NCBI GenBank assembly: GCA_019694675.1
Contig: JAIBBK010000035.1
Span: 1 to 64,000 of the forward strand
Length of the DNA: 64,000 bases
Source: Ignavibacteria bacterium
GTDB taxonomy: Bacteria > Bacteroidota > Ignavibacteria > Tepidaquicellales > Tepidaquicellaceae
Direction: 5' to 3'
Positions 1-9,177 of the stretch are shown here, piece after piece. Below the pieces are notes generated by a model. That model had not been told where the DNA came from. It searched no databases and was given only the letters and a program-made list of their open reading frames with translations. A program made the position numbers and the translations under genes. Numbering within the stretch: position 1 is the stretch's first letter; the number at the start of each line of letters is the position of its first letter.

Positions 1-2
1 AT

Positions 3-827
3 GTCAGCCCGGACTTTGTACAGATAGGCGAGGCTTCGTGGTACGGCCCAGGATTTCATGGTCGAAAGACCGCTAATGGAGAGCGGTTTAACACTTATGA
101 AATGACGGCAGCTCACAAAACCTTACCGTTCAATACCTTAGTCAAGGTAACAAACCTCAATAATGACATGTCTGTCGTTGTGAGAATCAACGACAGGGGT
201 CCTTACATAAGAGGCAGGATCATAGACCTCTCAAAGGCGGCTAAAGAAGAAATTCAAATGGGCGGGCTCGCCGAAGTACGGTTGGAAATCATAGAACCGG
301 AAATGGAAGAAGAAGCCGAGGAAACAGACGAGAATCTGGCTCCTCTCAACCTGTTTGAAGACATTTTCCCTTCAACATCTAAAATATTTGTTGAACTGGA
401 CTCAGCCGCAATAAAGGACGGAGAAATATCCAATGAGCAACTGACAGCTGCATTCAATATGCAAAAGGTAAGAATCAAGGTTCTCACCCCTGATGCGGCC
501 GACGCAAACCTGAATATTTATGAGGAAGCTTCCCAAAATCAAGGAAGGAATTACTTTGAGATCACTGACAAAGTAAAATTCATCAGCGGCTACTCCATTG
601 AGGTTGCCGCCTTCACTGAAGAGGGAAAATGCGATGAGCTGATTTCCTTGCTGGAAACAGAAAAATTCAAAAATATTTTTCTGGAAGAGATGAAAAGCAA
701 TACTGAAACCACGTACAAAGTGCTAGTTGGAAATTATGAACAGCCAGACGATGCAAAGGAAGACATTATCCGGATTCTGAATCTCAAATCCAATTTACTG
801 GCCAAACTGGTCAGGATTGGCGGATAG
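3..827 (+). CDS. rlpA: RlpA-like septal ring protein with SPOR domain (5' end missing)
   Basis: The reading frame is open from the window edge, so the true start and any signal peptide lie upstream. The visible N-terminal part is a double-psi beta-barrel of the RlpA family ([22 protein letters not shown] motifs). The last ~80 residues (from GYSIEVAAF to LVRIGG) look like a SPOR domain, which binds denuded glycan strands at the division septum, so the protein probably acts in the envelope at the septum. A charged EEAEETDE linker follows the barrel. The motif that in active RlpA lytic transglycosylases reads GExFD is GERFN here, so an acidic catalytic residue appears to be Asn; lytic activity is therefore uncertain. 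The gene ends just before a good terminator. Confidence 0.85.
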   Translation, partial: VSPDFVQIGEASWYGPGFHGRKTANGERFNTYEMTAAHKTLPFNTLVKVTNLNNDMSVVVRINDRGPYIRGRIIDLSKAAKEEIQMGGLAEVRLEIIEPEMEEEAEETDENLAPLNLFEDIFPSTSKIFVELDSAAIKDGEISNEQLTAAFNMQKVRIKVLTPDAADANLNIYEEASQNQGRNYFEITDKVKFISGYSIEVAAFTEEGKCDELISLLETEKFKNIFLEEMKSNTETTYKVLVGNYEQPDDAKEDIIRILNLKSNLLAKLVRIGG

Positions 828-835
828 GCCTCTAA

Positions 836-864
836 GCCGGTGTGCAATGCGCACCGGCTTTTTT
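836..864 (+). terminator. Rho-independent terminator after rlpA
   Basis: A 10-bp stem (GCCGGTGTGC with GCGCACCGGC, one G-T wobble) with a 3-nt AAT loop is followed by six T residues. It begins 8 bases after the rlpA stop and ends just before the convergent yajQ stop. On the minus strand the hairpin is not followed by a T run, so it is probably one-directional. Confidence 0.85.
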
Positions 865-865
865 A

Positions 866-1363
866 TTATCTGTAGTTTGTAAATTGAAAAGCGAAGTCAA
901 GTTCCTTTTCCTTCAACAGGCTCATCACTTCCTGCAGATCATCCTTGCTCTTGCCTGATACTCTTACCTGTTCATCCTGTATAGATGCCTGAACTTTCAG
1001 CTTGCTGTCCTTAATGATCTTTACTATCATCTTTGCATCATCTTTTTCTATCCCTTTCTGGAGTTTGACCTCCTGACGTACCGAAGCTCCCGATGCAGGT
1101 TCAACACTGCCGAAGCTCATCGCTTTGATGGAAATGCCCCTCTTGATCATCTTGTTCTGAAGAATGTCAATTACAGACTTGAGCTTGAACTCATCATCGG
1201 AATGGATGCTGATCTTGTTCTCTTTCTTGTTGAGCTCAATACTGCTCTTGCTGCCTTTAAAGTCATATCTTTGCTGTATCTCCTTCAGTGCCTGGTTTAT
1301 GGCATTGTCAACCTCCTGAAGATCCACTTCAGATACGATGTCAAACGAAAATTGTGTGGCCAT
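866..1363 (-). CDS. yajQ: YajQ family nucleotide-binding protein
   Basis: The 165-residue protein matches the YajQ/UPF0234 family in length and pattern: N-terminal [21 protein letters not shown], and C-terminal FAFQFTNYR. The family has two tandem alpha/beta domains and binds nucleic acids or nucleotides; some members bind cyclic di-GMP. It is a cytoplasmic soluble protein without signal peptide or membrane segment. It is a single minus-strand gene, divergent from the T9SS gene at 1539 and convergent with rlpA. Its exact cellular role in this lineage is not established. Confidence 0.9.
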   Translation of the reverse strand: MATQFSFDIVSEVDLQEVDNAINQALKEIQQRYDFKGSKSSIELNKKENKISIHSDDEFKLKSVIDILQNKMIKRGISIKAMSFGSVEPASGASVRQEVKLQKGIEKDDAKMIVKIIKDSKLKVQASIQDEQVRVSGKSKDDLQEVMSLLKEKELDFAFQFTNYR

Positions 1364-1538
1364 ACTTATTAGTTACGATTTAATGTGCAGCAATTATACC
1401 CCGAAAAATCATTAAATAAAATTACATAGAGATGATTGCTGAAGTGAATTTTTCACCCGTACCTGTGCAATGGCTTTGTCATTTTCATTTTGCTTTCGGC
1501 GGTGTAGCTTTGTTGAAAAGAACACAACAGTGTTGAAG

Positions 1539-2555
1539 ATGTATTTCAGAGGGTCGCATATTACCGCAGTAGTAATGCTTGCTGTTGTCAGCATTGCATT
1601 TGCAGGACCGTCCTCAGCTGTTCCTAAACTGCTGATCATAAAAGATGACATCGGAACTACATCTGAAGAAGTTAGCCGTACAATTGCAGGTTTCGGATAT
1701 TCATTTACAGAGGTGCTTCCGGAGCTCATAACGCCTGAGCTTGTGAGCAGTCATGATCTTTCTCTGCTTCTGACCGGAAACAACCCGGCACCCTGCCAGA
1801 ATAACTTCATGAGAAATCTGCTGATCTCGCATGCGAATGCCGGCGGCAAGGTACTGGTGGAAGGAGGAGACAACGGATACGCAGGAGCTGTATTTCCGGG
1901 TTATGCGGCATTCACGAACAAGGTGCTTAAGATCTCTGCATGGGTAACTGATGCCGATCCTATGATGCTTATGAATCAGGATTACGCAGGTTCAGATCTT
2001 GCAAATATCCCCAATGTCCTTCCGGCAACTATACCAGTGGTGATCCAGGGCGGTTACCATCAGGATATATGCAGAAGGATGGAGACATCTTATCTTCTTT
2101 ACAGGGCATCCCTTGAAGACGGGGCCGGCGGTGTGGTCTTCATTCCTGACGCTGACCACCCACAGATCGTCAACATGTGCTTCAGTTTCAATGCAATTGA
2201 CAGGTCAACTGCAAAGAATCTGCTGGCAAATATCCTCAATGCAATGGTCGGCTCTCCGGTTGGAATAAGTCAGACCTCTGCGGAGATTCCTGAAACTTCC
2301 GAAATACTGAGATGCTATCCGAATCCTTTCAACCCTTCCGCAAAACTGGAATTCAGCGTAAGCAAAAGATCAACTGTAAACATCAGGATATACAGTACAC
2401 TCGGATCACTCATTAAAGAGATACTGAATGATCAGCTTGAACCGGGCGATTACAGCATAACGCTGAATATGTCAGGAGATCCGAGCGGAATATATTTTGC
2501 TTTGTTTTCTGCGGGAGATGCAAGAGACGTACACCTGATAAGCTACATGAAGTGA
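1539..2555 (+). CDS. Secreted protein with T9SS type A sorting domain
   Basis: I choose the ATG at 1539 because it gives a clean signal peptide (Lys/Arg-poor start, hydrophobic AVVMLAVVSIAFA, cleavage near GPSSA); an ATG at 1470 would add 23 residues that do not fit. The middle (~30-230) has alternating strands and helices resembling a ThuA or class I glutamine-amidotransferase-like flavodoxin fold (LLIIKDDIG, GGKVLVEGGDNG), without a catalytic set I can assign. The last ~75 residues are a Por secretion (T9SS) domain with YPNPFNPSAKLEF and SGIYF. The product is therefore exported to the periplasm, then secreted or anchored at the cell surface by the type IX system. Function unknown. Confidence 0.75.
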   Translation: MYFRGSHITAVVMLAVVSIAFAGPSSAVPKLLIIKDDIGTTSEEVSRTIAGFGYSFTEVLPELITPELVSSHDLSLLLTGNNPAPCQNNFMRNLLISHANAGGKVLVEGGDNGYAGAVFPGYAAFTNKVLKISAWVTDADPMMLMNQDYAGSDLANIPNVLPATIPVVIQGGYHQDICRRMETSYLLYRASLEDGAGGVVFIPDADHPQIVNMCFSFNAIDRSTAKNLLANILNAMVGSPVGISQTSAEIPETSEILRCYPNPFNPSAKLEFSVSKRSTVNIRIYSTLGSLIKEILNDQLEPGDYSITLNMSGDPSGIYFALFSAGDARDVHLISYMK

Positions 2556-2611
2556 ACTCCTGTTTCAGGCAATTACATTTCATTTCACCGGAGAGATAGT
2601 TAGCTTTCTTC

Positions 2612-3571
2612 ATGCTAAAGAAACTCCTCATACTTTTCGGTGCTCTCGTACTCGTGTTCATTGTCTTCAATTATGTAGTGATGCCCTTATATGTCAATCA
2701 CTATGAAACGGTGAAAGTGCCGAAGCTGACCGGAATCAACTTCCTGGAAGCAAAGGAAATTGTCGAAAAGTCAGGCCTTGACATAAAGCAGGCGGATGTC
2801 AAATATGACGATAAAGTGCCGATAGGGCAGATCCTTGATCAAAATCCGCCTCCGGACGTAATGGTCAAATCAGGAAGACGGGTATATGTCACAATCTGCG
2901 GAGGTGAGCAGTTATCAGAAGTTCCGAATCTCAAGGGCAGGTCACTGCGAGATGCGAAATTTGCGCTTGAGCAAAGGGGGCTGAGAGTGGGTGAGAGCGT
3001 AAGAAAGAACACAAATGAATTTCCCGCCGACTTTGTCGTTTCACAGATAGTTCAGCCCGGAAGCAAAGTGAAAAGGAACACTGCGATCGAGTTGATTGTC
3101 AGCGACGGCCCGCTTGTCGGAGACCTCAAAGTGCCGATGCTGATAGGTAAGAACCTTGAAGAAGCAAAGAAGACGATCACCGACAGCAAGCTGAAGGTCG
3201 GCAAGATCACATATCAGACAAACAATGATGTTCCGGCCGGTCAGATAGTTGACCAGTATCCAAAAGCAGACAAATCAGCGAATGAAAGCACATCGGTCGA
3301 ACTCTTCGTGGCAAGAAAGAAAGTTGTGATAAAAACAGAGGAAGAAGAGACAGATATGTCCGTGGAAGGTAATGCAGACCTGAACGCCGGCGACAAGAGT
3401 ATCCCCACCAACAAGAAAGAAGAAAGCACCGGTGAAACGAAGAAGGAAGACGGTGCGACTGAAAAGAAGGATAAACAGCAGGACAATTCCAAAGAAGCTG
3501 ACAAGAACAAAGACAAGATTGCTCCCGGATCCGGCAAGGAGAAAAGCACAACCGGCGACGGACAGAACTGA
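2612..3571 (+). CDS. PASTA-domain protein
   Basis: The 319-residue protein has one N-terminal membrane anchor (~4-27) and three PASTA repeats (~33-98, 99-167, 170-235), each with a VP-L-G start and a GQI/SQIV-D-xP-G segment. The C-terminal ~80 residues are a low-complexity Lys/Glu/Asp/Thr tail. PASTA domains usually bind muropeptides or uncrosslinked peptidoglycan on Ser/Thr kinases and penicillin-binding proteins; here there is neither kinase nor transpeptidase domain, so a stand-alone periplasmic sensor or scaffold is likely. It lies 22 bases upstream of rpe in the same orientation, an order I associate with Chlorobi/Ignavibacteria genomes. Confidence 0.85.
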   Translation: MLKKLLILFGALVLVFIVFNYVVMPLYVNHYETVKVPKLTGINFLEAKEIVEKSGLDIKQADVKYDDKVPIGQILDQNPPPDVMVKSGRRVYVTICGGEQLSEVPNLKGRSLRDAKFALEQRGLRVGESVRKNTNEFPADFVVSQIVQPGSKVKRNTAIELIVSDGPLVGDLKVPMLIGKNLEEAKKTITDSKLKVGKITYQTNNDVPAGQIVDQYPKADKSANESTSVELFVARKKVVIKTEEEETDMSVEGNADLNAGDKSIPTNKKEESTGETKKEDGATEKKDKQQDNSKEADKNKDKIAPGSGKEKSTTGDGQN

Positions 3572-3593
3572 ACCCATAAGAGTCCTTAAGAAG

Positions 3594-4256
3594 ATGAAGA
3601 AATATCTCTGCCCATCAATTCTATCGGCTGATTTCACGAGGCTGGGAGAAGAGATCAGTATGCTTGAAGAAGGCGGGGCGGATATCATTCACTGCGACAT
3701 AATGGACGGAGCATTTGTGCCCAACATCAGCTTCGGGCCAAAGATCGTCGGCGATGTGAGAAAGATCACGTCTTTGCCGTTGGATGTACACCTGATGATC
3801 AACAATGCTGACCTGCGGATTCCGGACTTCATAAGAGCCGGAGCAAACATGATCTCGGTGCATTTTGAGAACAACACTCATCTCGACCGGACTGTCAATC
3901 TGATAAAAGAATCCGGAGCAAAGGCAGGGGTCGTGCTCAATCCATCAACTCCCGTGATCCTTCTGACCGAAATAATCGGATATGTGGATTACATACTTCT
4001 GATGAGTGTGAATCCCGGTTTCGGCGGCCAGAGGTTCATCGGCAATTCAATTAAGAAATTGCAGCAACTCAGAAAGATCATTGATTCAAACGGATCGGAA
4101 ATTCTGATTGAAGTTGACGGAGGTGTCGGCCCGGAGAATATAGCGGAACTGTGCAGTGCAGGAGCAGATATGTTTGTAACCGGCGCATCAATTTTCCACT
4201 CCAAAGACAAGCTTGAAGCAACAAGACAGCTCAAGAAGGCAATTACGAACTGCTGA
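3594..4256 (+). CDS. rpe: Ribulose-phosphate 3-epimerase
   Basis: The enzyme interconverts ribulose 5-phosphate and xylulose 5-phosphate in the pentose phosphate pathway. The 220-residue TIM-barrel protein carries the family signatures: CPSILSADF at the N-terminus, HCDIMDG (metal ligand His and catalytic Asp), VHLMI, SVNPGFGGQ and the second catalytic Asp in EVDGGV, then GASIF. An open frame continues upstream inside the PASTA gene, but homology begins at the ATG at 3594 (MKKYLCPS), so I use that start. It lies 24 bases before nnr in an apparent operon. Confidence 0.95.
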   Translation: MKKYLCPSILSADFTRLGEEISMLEEGGADIIHCDIMDGAFVPNISFGPKIVGDVRKITSLPLDVHLMINNADLRIPDFIRAGANMISVHFENNTHLDRTVNLIKESGAKAGVVLNPSTPVILLTEIIGYVDYILLMSVNPGFGGQRFIGNSIKKLQQLRKIIDSNGSEILIEVDGGVGPENIAELCSAGADMFVTGASIFHSKDKLEATRQLKKAITNC

Positions 4257-4280
4257 CTATTCACGACTGAGGTTCAATAC

Positions 4281-5831
4281 ATGAAATCGGTCATTCCAAA
4301 AGAAGAGTTTCTCAGAACAGAATCAGAGATCTGTAATTCTACCGGGATCTCCACACTCGTTTTGATGGAGAATGCGGGCAGAAGCTGTGCGGATTTCATT
4401 CTCGGCAACTTTCCCCCTGAAAAGATAGACGGAATTCTCATACTAACAGGCAAAGGCAACAATGCCGGTGACGGATTTGTCATTGCGAGGCATCTGGCAT
4501 TAAACGGTTTCAGCGTCAATCTCGGAATGGTATTTGCGGAAGATCAGCTGTCGGGAATAGCGAAGGAGAATTTCGAGATACTGAAGGCAACGGGAAACTC
4601 CACGCTCAGCATTTTCACTTGTGAAAGTGCTGATGACCTCAGAAAGGAAATGACAGACAAACCTCTACTGATTGCAGACTGCATCTTTGGAACAGGTTTC
4701 AAAGGGAAGCTGGAAGGCGCGCCGGCTGAGGTCATTGAAGAAGTGAATTCAATGAGCGAGGTCACAAGAATAGCCGTTGACATTCCATCCGGCCTTACGG
4801 GTCATCTGCAGGATGGAATTTGCTTCAGGGCAGATCTGACACTGACTATGGGAGCGCTGAAGTTTGAGTCATTGTTCCATGACGGAAGGAAGAACTCGGG
4901 AGAAGTGCATGTGATGAACATCGGAATTCCCGAATCAGAATTCCTTAAACGCGGCAAGGGTATTTTTCAGACGGAGACCGAAGACATTCCCGGCAAGATC
5001 TTCGGCAGGGATGTCACTTCGAATAAATACACGAACGGAAAAGTGCTTCTCATTTCCGGTTCTCCCGGACTTAGCGGCGCCACATATCTGAGTGCTTTGT
5101 CAGCCGCGAGGACAGGATGCGGTGCAGTTATTGCCGCGGTTCCCAAATCGGTATTCCCTGTTATGGAAATGAAACTGACCGAAGTGATGAAGCTTCAGCT
5201 TGCGGACAATGCATACGGAAGCATATCGTTCAGGGCATATGATCAGATCCGCGAGAAACTTGACTGGGCGGACGTTGTTCTGATTGGCCCGGGACTTTCG
5301 AAGAACGAGGAATCATTGGAGCTAGTAAGAAGGATCGTAATTGAAAACGGCGGTAAGAGATTTGTGATTGATGCAGATGCGGTTTACGCTTTCAGAGGAT
5401 TTTCAAACCTTCTCAAAGGGAAAGACATAATACTGACTCCGCACTTCGGTGAGTTTGCCGGCGTTGCGGAAGTTGAGAGCCCTGAACTCATGAAGAATTT
5501 TCCGGAACATGCAAAGGCATTCAGTGAGAAGTCAGGTGCAACACTTGTACTGAAGAATGCTCCTACGATCATTGCGGAAGGAACCAGCCTTTATGTAAAC
5601 TCAACCGGAAATGAGAATCTCGCCACAGCGGGAACAGGGGATGTGCTATCGGGTATGATTGCCTCGCTTTGGGCGAGATCGGGAAAGAGGTTTGAAAGCG
5701 CTGTAGCCGGAACATTGCTTCACGGTATTGCAGGCGATCTCCTTTACAGTGAAAGCGGTCCGGCATCCACAATTGCATCTGATCTGATAAACAAGATCAA
5801 TGAAGCAAAAAGAACGGCAGGTATTGATTGA
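4281..5831 (+). CDS. nnr: Bifunctional NAD(P)H-hydrate epimerase / ADP-dependent dehydratase
   Basis: This is a full-length (516 aa) fusion that repairs damaged NAD(P)H. Residues ~1-215 are the YjeF_N epimerase domain, which interconverts R and S hydrates (GKGNNAGDG at 57-65, DIPSGL). Residues ~230-510 are the ribokinase-like CARKD dehydratase, with GPGLSKN, IDADA and the nucleotide-site GTGD at 451-454. Length and domain order match the bacterial fused form. The stop codon overlaps the TTG start of the next gene by 4 bases, which implies translational coupling. Confidence 0.95.
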   Translation: MKSVIPKEEFLRTESEICNSTGISTLVLMENAGRSCADFILGNFPPEKIDGILILTGKGNNAGDGFVIARHLALNGFSVNLGMVFAEDQLSGIAKENFEILKATGNSTLSIFTCESADDLRKEMTDKPLLIADCIFGTGFKGKLEGAPAEVIEEVNSMSEVTRIAVDIPSGLTGHLQDGICFRADLTLTMGALKFESLFHDGRKNSGEVHVMNIGIPESEFLKRGKGIFQTETEDIPGKIFGRDVTSNKYTNGKVLLISGSPGLSGATYLSALSAARTGCGAVIAAVPKSVFPVMEMKLTEVMKLQLADNAYGSISFRAYDQIREKLDWADVVLIGPGLSKNEESLELVRRIVIENGGKRFVIDADAVYAFRGFSNLLKGKDIILTPHFGEFAGVAEVESPELMKNFPEHAKAFSEKSGATLVLKNAPTIIAEGTSLYVNSTGNENLATAGTGDVLSGMIASLWARSGKRFESAVAGTLLHGIAGDLLYSESGPASTIASDLINKINEAKRTAGID

Positions 5832-6646
5832 GGATCAGTTCGCGTTATATACATATCGCACTATTCTCCTACCTTCTGCTGATCTTCATTTCATCCTCAA
5901 TTCCCGGAGAAGAAATAAGCAACATCGGTTTTGACCTGAACGACAAGTTTGTGCATGCCATTGTATATCTTGTTCTTTTCATCTTATTTTTTTATTCATT
6001 AAAAAATCAGACTAAAAGTATTAAATTGCGCCGCAATGCATTGATCTTCGCGGCTGTGTTTTCAGCGCTGTACGGTGTCAGTGATGAGTTACATCAACTG
6101 TATGTGCCAAACAGAAGCTGTGAGCTGTCCGACTGGATAGCCGATGTTTCCGGCATTGCAGCGGGAATGGGATTGATCACCCTGATGAACAGAGGCAGGG
6201 TTGCGAGCCTGATACTGGTTGCCGCTCTGACTGCATCATGCAACACATCGGCTAAGATGCCCGATTCGGCGGACAGAACCATCAAAGCAAAGATACTGAG
6301 TGAAGAATGCTGGGTGGACCATATGCCTGTACTGGATAACAAAGGGCCCAGACTTGGATTTCAGTTGATGATCGAGGCCGAAAGCAATTCGGACGAACTT
6401 AGGATCGAAAAGCTGATGATATCAAGAGCCGGAGGACCGTTCGAGGAGAGGAAATTTGAGACTCACACTCCGCTGAAGGAAGGATCACAGATAACATTCA
6501 CAGTGATTCAGGACAGAAACACGAAGTATTTTGACACTGCCCCGGAAGATAATGAGGAATTGCAGTTCAAAGTAATGCTGAAAGGAAATAACGGCGCCAA
6601 AAAGGAACTGACAAGCAGAAAAATCAAACCATACAAAGTTTACTGA
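5828..6646 (+). CDS. VanZ-like membrane domain joined to a lipoprotein-like module
   Basis: The ORF starts with TTG overlapping the nnr stop (TTGA). Residues ~1-119 are a VanZ family domain: four membrane segments (~8-26, 42-58, 70-86, 103-119) with DKFVHA and the GVSDELHQ motif typical of VanZ. VanZ proteins usually end about there. Immediately afterwards, from Met120 at position 6185, comes what looks like a lipoprotein signal: MNRGR, a hydrophobic stretch and a lipobox ending LTAS-Cys. A ~135-residue soluble beta-rich domain follows. This is either a true fusion with the hydrophobic stretch as a fifth membrane segment, or two nested products with internal initiation at 6185. The function of the soluble part is unknown to me. 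Confidence 0.75.
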   Translation: MRISSRYIHIALFSYLLLIFISSSIPGEEISNIGFDLNDKFVHAIVYLVLFILFFYSLKNQTKSIKLRRNALIFAAVFSALYGVSDELHQLYVPNRSCELSDWIADVSGIAAGMGLITLMNRGRVASLILVAALTASCNTSAKMPDSADRTIKAKILSEECWVDHMPVLDNKGPRLGFQLMIEAESNSDELRIEKLMISRAGGPFEERKFETHTPLKEGSQITFTVIQDRNTKYFDTAPEDNEELQFKVMLKGNNGAKKELTSRKIKPYKVY

Positions 6647-6649
6647 CAC

Positions 6650-8083
6650 ATGATACAACTAAAAGAGCTTGGTGAAGTAATACCGCTGATCATAATAGCA
6701 TTCTCGGCATCGTTCATACTGCTAATTGAATCTTTTTATAAGAAGTCGGAAAATGCGACTTACTTATTCAGCATCGTATCCGTTATAGCTGCTATTACTG
6801 CTTCATTCTTCCAGCTCAGTCATGAGTCACTGATCTTTAACCAGTTCCTGAGGATCTCGAACACCGCTGTTTCATTTTCTGTGATCATGATGACCGGAAT
6901 TCTGATAACGATAATTGCCTCGAAGAGCTATCTTGAAAAAGAGAATATTAATTTCGGCGAATACTATTCTTTACTCTTGTTCGCTTTGCTCGGGATGCTG
7001 ATCATGGTGGCGGCAAACGACATTCTGATCATATTCATAGGGCTTGAGATCATGTCAATCTGCTTCTATGTACTGGCGGGATTTCTGAGGAAGAGAGTGA
7101 AATCAAACGAAAGCGCCCTGAAGTATTTTCTTCTGGGAGCATTCATGACCGGGTTCATACTTTACGGTATAGCGCTGATCTACGGAATCACAGGCACTAC
7201 AAACCTGACTTCGATCTACACAAACAAGACAGCTCTTAAGAGCTTTGTGTTCATTGTCGGGCTTGGCCTTTTCTTCATCGGCTTCATGTTCAAGATCGGC
7301 GTTTTCCCGTTTCAGATGTGGATACCCGACGTATATGACGGTGCTCCCACAGTTGTTTCTGGAATGCTTTCCACGGCAGGAAAGATAGCTGCAATCGGCA
7401 CTGTACTGCCCATCATACTCGCACTGAATATTGCAGACTTCAAGATGGTATTTGCGATCGCCGCAGTTGCGACCATGCTTTACGGCAACATCATTGCACT
7501 TGCTCAGACAAACATCAAACGGCTTCTTGCATATTCTTCAATTGCAAGCGCCGGCTACATCTTTGTGGGCGTTGCAGCGATGAACAAGACTGCGTTGACC
7601 GGAATTTCATTTTACCTTGTTGCCTACACTTTCATGCAGCTTGGCGCATTCATCATAGCTTCAATACTGGAAAAGCGTGACGACGGAACAAGGGATTACA
7701 AGAACGTTGACATGGAATTTTACAAGGGCCTTGGAAAGAGGAACCCCCTGATGGCGGCATTCATGACGATCTTCTTATTCTCCCTCGCCGGAATTCCGCC
7801 TTTTGCAGGCTTCTGGGGAAAGTATTATCTGTTCTATGCCGCCATTGAAGCCAATATGATATGGCTCGCTGTCACAGGCATTGCACTGAGCATTGTCGGA
7901 GTTTACTATTATCTCAAGGTCATTGTATTCATGTGGTTCTTTGAAGCTTCTGATGAGGTCCTGCCGGAAGTTCAGCATGTGCCCGGTACTGCCGCAATTG
8001 CAACTGCCTTAGCCGTTGCGGGCACCATTGTTTTCGGATTCAATCCTGATCTTTTCTTCAGGATCTTCAAGTTCATCACGTAA
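6650..8083 (+). CDS. nuoN: NADH-quinone oxidoreductase subunit N
   Basis: This 477-residue polytopic membrane protein (about 14 segments) is an antiporter-like, proton-pumping subunit of respiratory complex I. It has the expected core: a Glu in the amphipathic GLEIMSICFYVLAG region, ESALKYFLLGAF, the Lys-containing FKIGVFPFQMWIPDVYDGAPT, and KRLLAYSSIASAGY. It starts 3 bases after the VanZ gene and ends 5 bases before a VWA gene, with no other nuo gene nearby. nuoN normally closes a nuoA-N operon, so this copy is displaced, or an extra paralogue related to Mrp or hydrogenase-linked subunits. Confidence 0.9.
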   Translation: MIQLKELGEVIPLIIIAFSASFILLIESFYKKSENATYLFSIVSVIAAITASFFQLSHESLIFNQFLRISNTAVSFSVIMMTGILITIIASKSYLEKENINFGEYYSLLLFALLGMLIMVAANDILIIFIGLEIMSICFYVLAGFLRKRVKSNESALKYFLLGAFMTGFILYGIALIYGITGTTNLTSIYTNKTALKSFVFIVGLGLFFIGFMFKIGVFPFQMWIPDVYDGAPTVVSGMLSTAGKIAAIGTVLPIILALNIADFKMVFAIAAVATMLYGNIIALAQTNIKRLLAYSSIASAGYIFVGVAAMNKTALTGISFYLVAYTFMQLGAFIIASILEKRDDGTRDYKNVDMEFYKGLGKRNPLMAAFMTIFLFSLAGIPPFAGFWGKYYLFYAAIEANMIWLAVTGIALSIVGVYYYLKVIVFMWFFEASDEVLPEVQHVPGTAAIATALAVAGTIVFGFNPDLFFRIFKFIT

Positions 8084-8088
8084 CAGCC

Positions 8089-9177
8089 ATGCATAACATA
8101 TTATATTCAAAATGGAGGCCTGACTCTCAAACAGATGAGAGCCGGCTTGAAAATCTTTTCTCTGTTTTCTCCCAATTGCTAGTGAGGACCAACGGTGACG
8201 TTGACGAAGCGCTTGACTGGCTTGAACAGCTTGGCGAGGAATATGATATGTTTGATGACAAGCTGTCGTTCGGTGATTTCATAGAGGAACTGAAGAGAAA
8301 GGGTTACATCGCAGAGAAGGACGGAATGAACATAGTGACCGAAAAGGGTTCGCAGAGGATAAGGCAGGATACCCTGAAAAAGATCTTTTCCGGATTGAAG
8401 CCTGACACCTCCGGATTTCATGAGACCAACAGATCCGGAAAGGGTGTGGAGAAACTGGGAGAACTTCGCAAGTACGAATTCGGGGATCATGTTACAAACA
8501 TTGACCTAACTTCCACGATCAAAAATGCATTCCGAAATTCTGACCCTGACAATTACAGGCTGGAGGAAAGCGACATTGAAGTTTATGAGACAGAACATCT
8601 GACAAGCTGCGCCACGGTTCTGATGATCGACATTTCGCACAGCATGGTTCTGTACGGAGAAGATAGGATCACACCCGCGAAGGAAGTTGCACTCGGGCTT
8701 TCAGAGCTCATACTCTCGCGCTTTCCCAAGGACAAACTCAATATTGTCGTTTTTGGAGATGATGCAAGGGAGATCACCGTGAAGGACCTTCCGTTCCTTA
8801 CAGTTGGCCCGTTTCATACAAACACAAAGGCGGGACTAAGGCTTGCAAGGCAGATCCTTAAGAAGAAGGGGAATGTGAACAAGCAGATCTTCATGATCAC
8901 GGACGGAAAACCCTCTGCGCTGTTCACTGAAGAGGGCAGGATCTACAAGAATTCGTTCGGACTTGATCCTAGGATTGTGAACAAGACCCTTGATGAAGCT
9001 GTTGCCTGCAGGAAAGACAAGATCAAGATCACGACATTTATGATAGCCGAGGACTATTATCTTGTCAACTTCATTGAAGAATTCACAAAGGCCAACAACG
9101 GCAAAGCTTATTACTCCACTCTCGATAATCTTGGACAGAGCATTTTTGTTGATTACCTCAGGAACAGAAGAAGCTGA
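8089..9177 (+). CDS. VWA domain-containing protein (CoxE/ChlD-like)
   Basis: The 362-residue cytoplasmic protein has a helical N-terminal region (~1-170) and a C-terminal von Willebrand factor A domain. The metal-ion-dependent adhesion site is intact: DISHS at 181-185 (DxSxS), Thr near 244-246 and ITDGK at 270-274. Proteins of this shape usually pair with a MoxR/ChlI-type AAA+ ATPase to insert metals or remodel complexes; no such ATPase lies in this window. The ORF overlaps the next gene by 29 bases. Confidence 0.8.
   Translation: MHNILYSKWRPDSQTDESRLENLFSVFSQLLVRTNGDVDEALDWLEQLGEEYDMFDDKLSFGDFIEELKRKGYIAEKDGMNIVTEKGSQRIRQDTLKKIFSGLKPDTSGFHETNRSGKGVEKLGELRKYEFGDHVTNIDLTSTIKNAFRNSDPDNYRLEESDIEVYETEHLTSCATVLMIDISHSMVLYGEDRITPAKEVALGLSELILSRFPKDKLNIVVFGDDAREITVKDLPFLTVGPFHTNTKAGLRLARQILKKKGNVNKQIFMITDGKPSALFTEEGRIYKNSFGLDPRIVNKTLDEAVACRKDKIKITTFMIAEDYYLVNFIEEFTKANNGKAYYSTLDNLGQSIFVDYLRNRRS

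Noticed and set aside
3207..3688. Three overlapping minus-strand frames opposite the end of the PASTA gene and the start of rpe
   Set aside because: They are shadows of the Lys/Glu/Thr-rich PASTA tail, full of Ser, Leu and Cys, with no homology or start signals.
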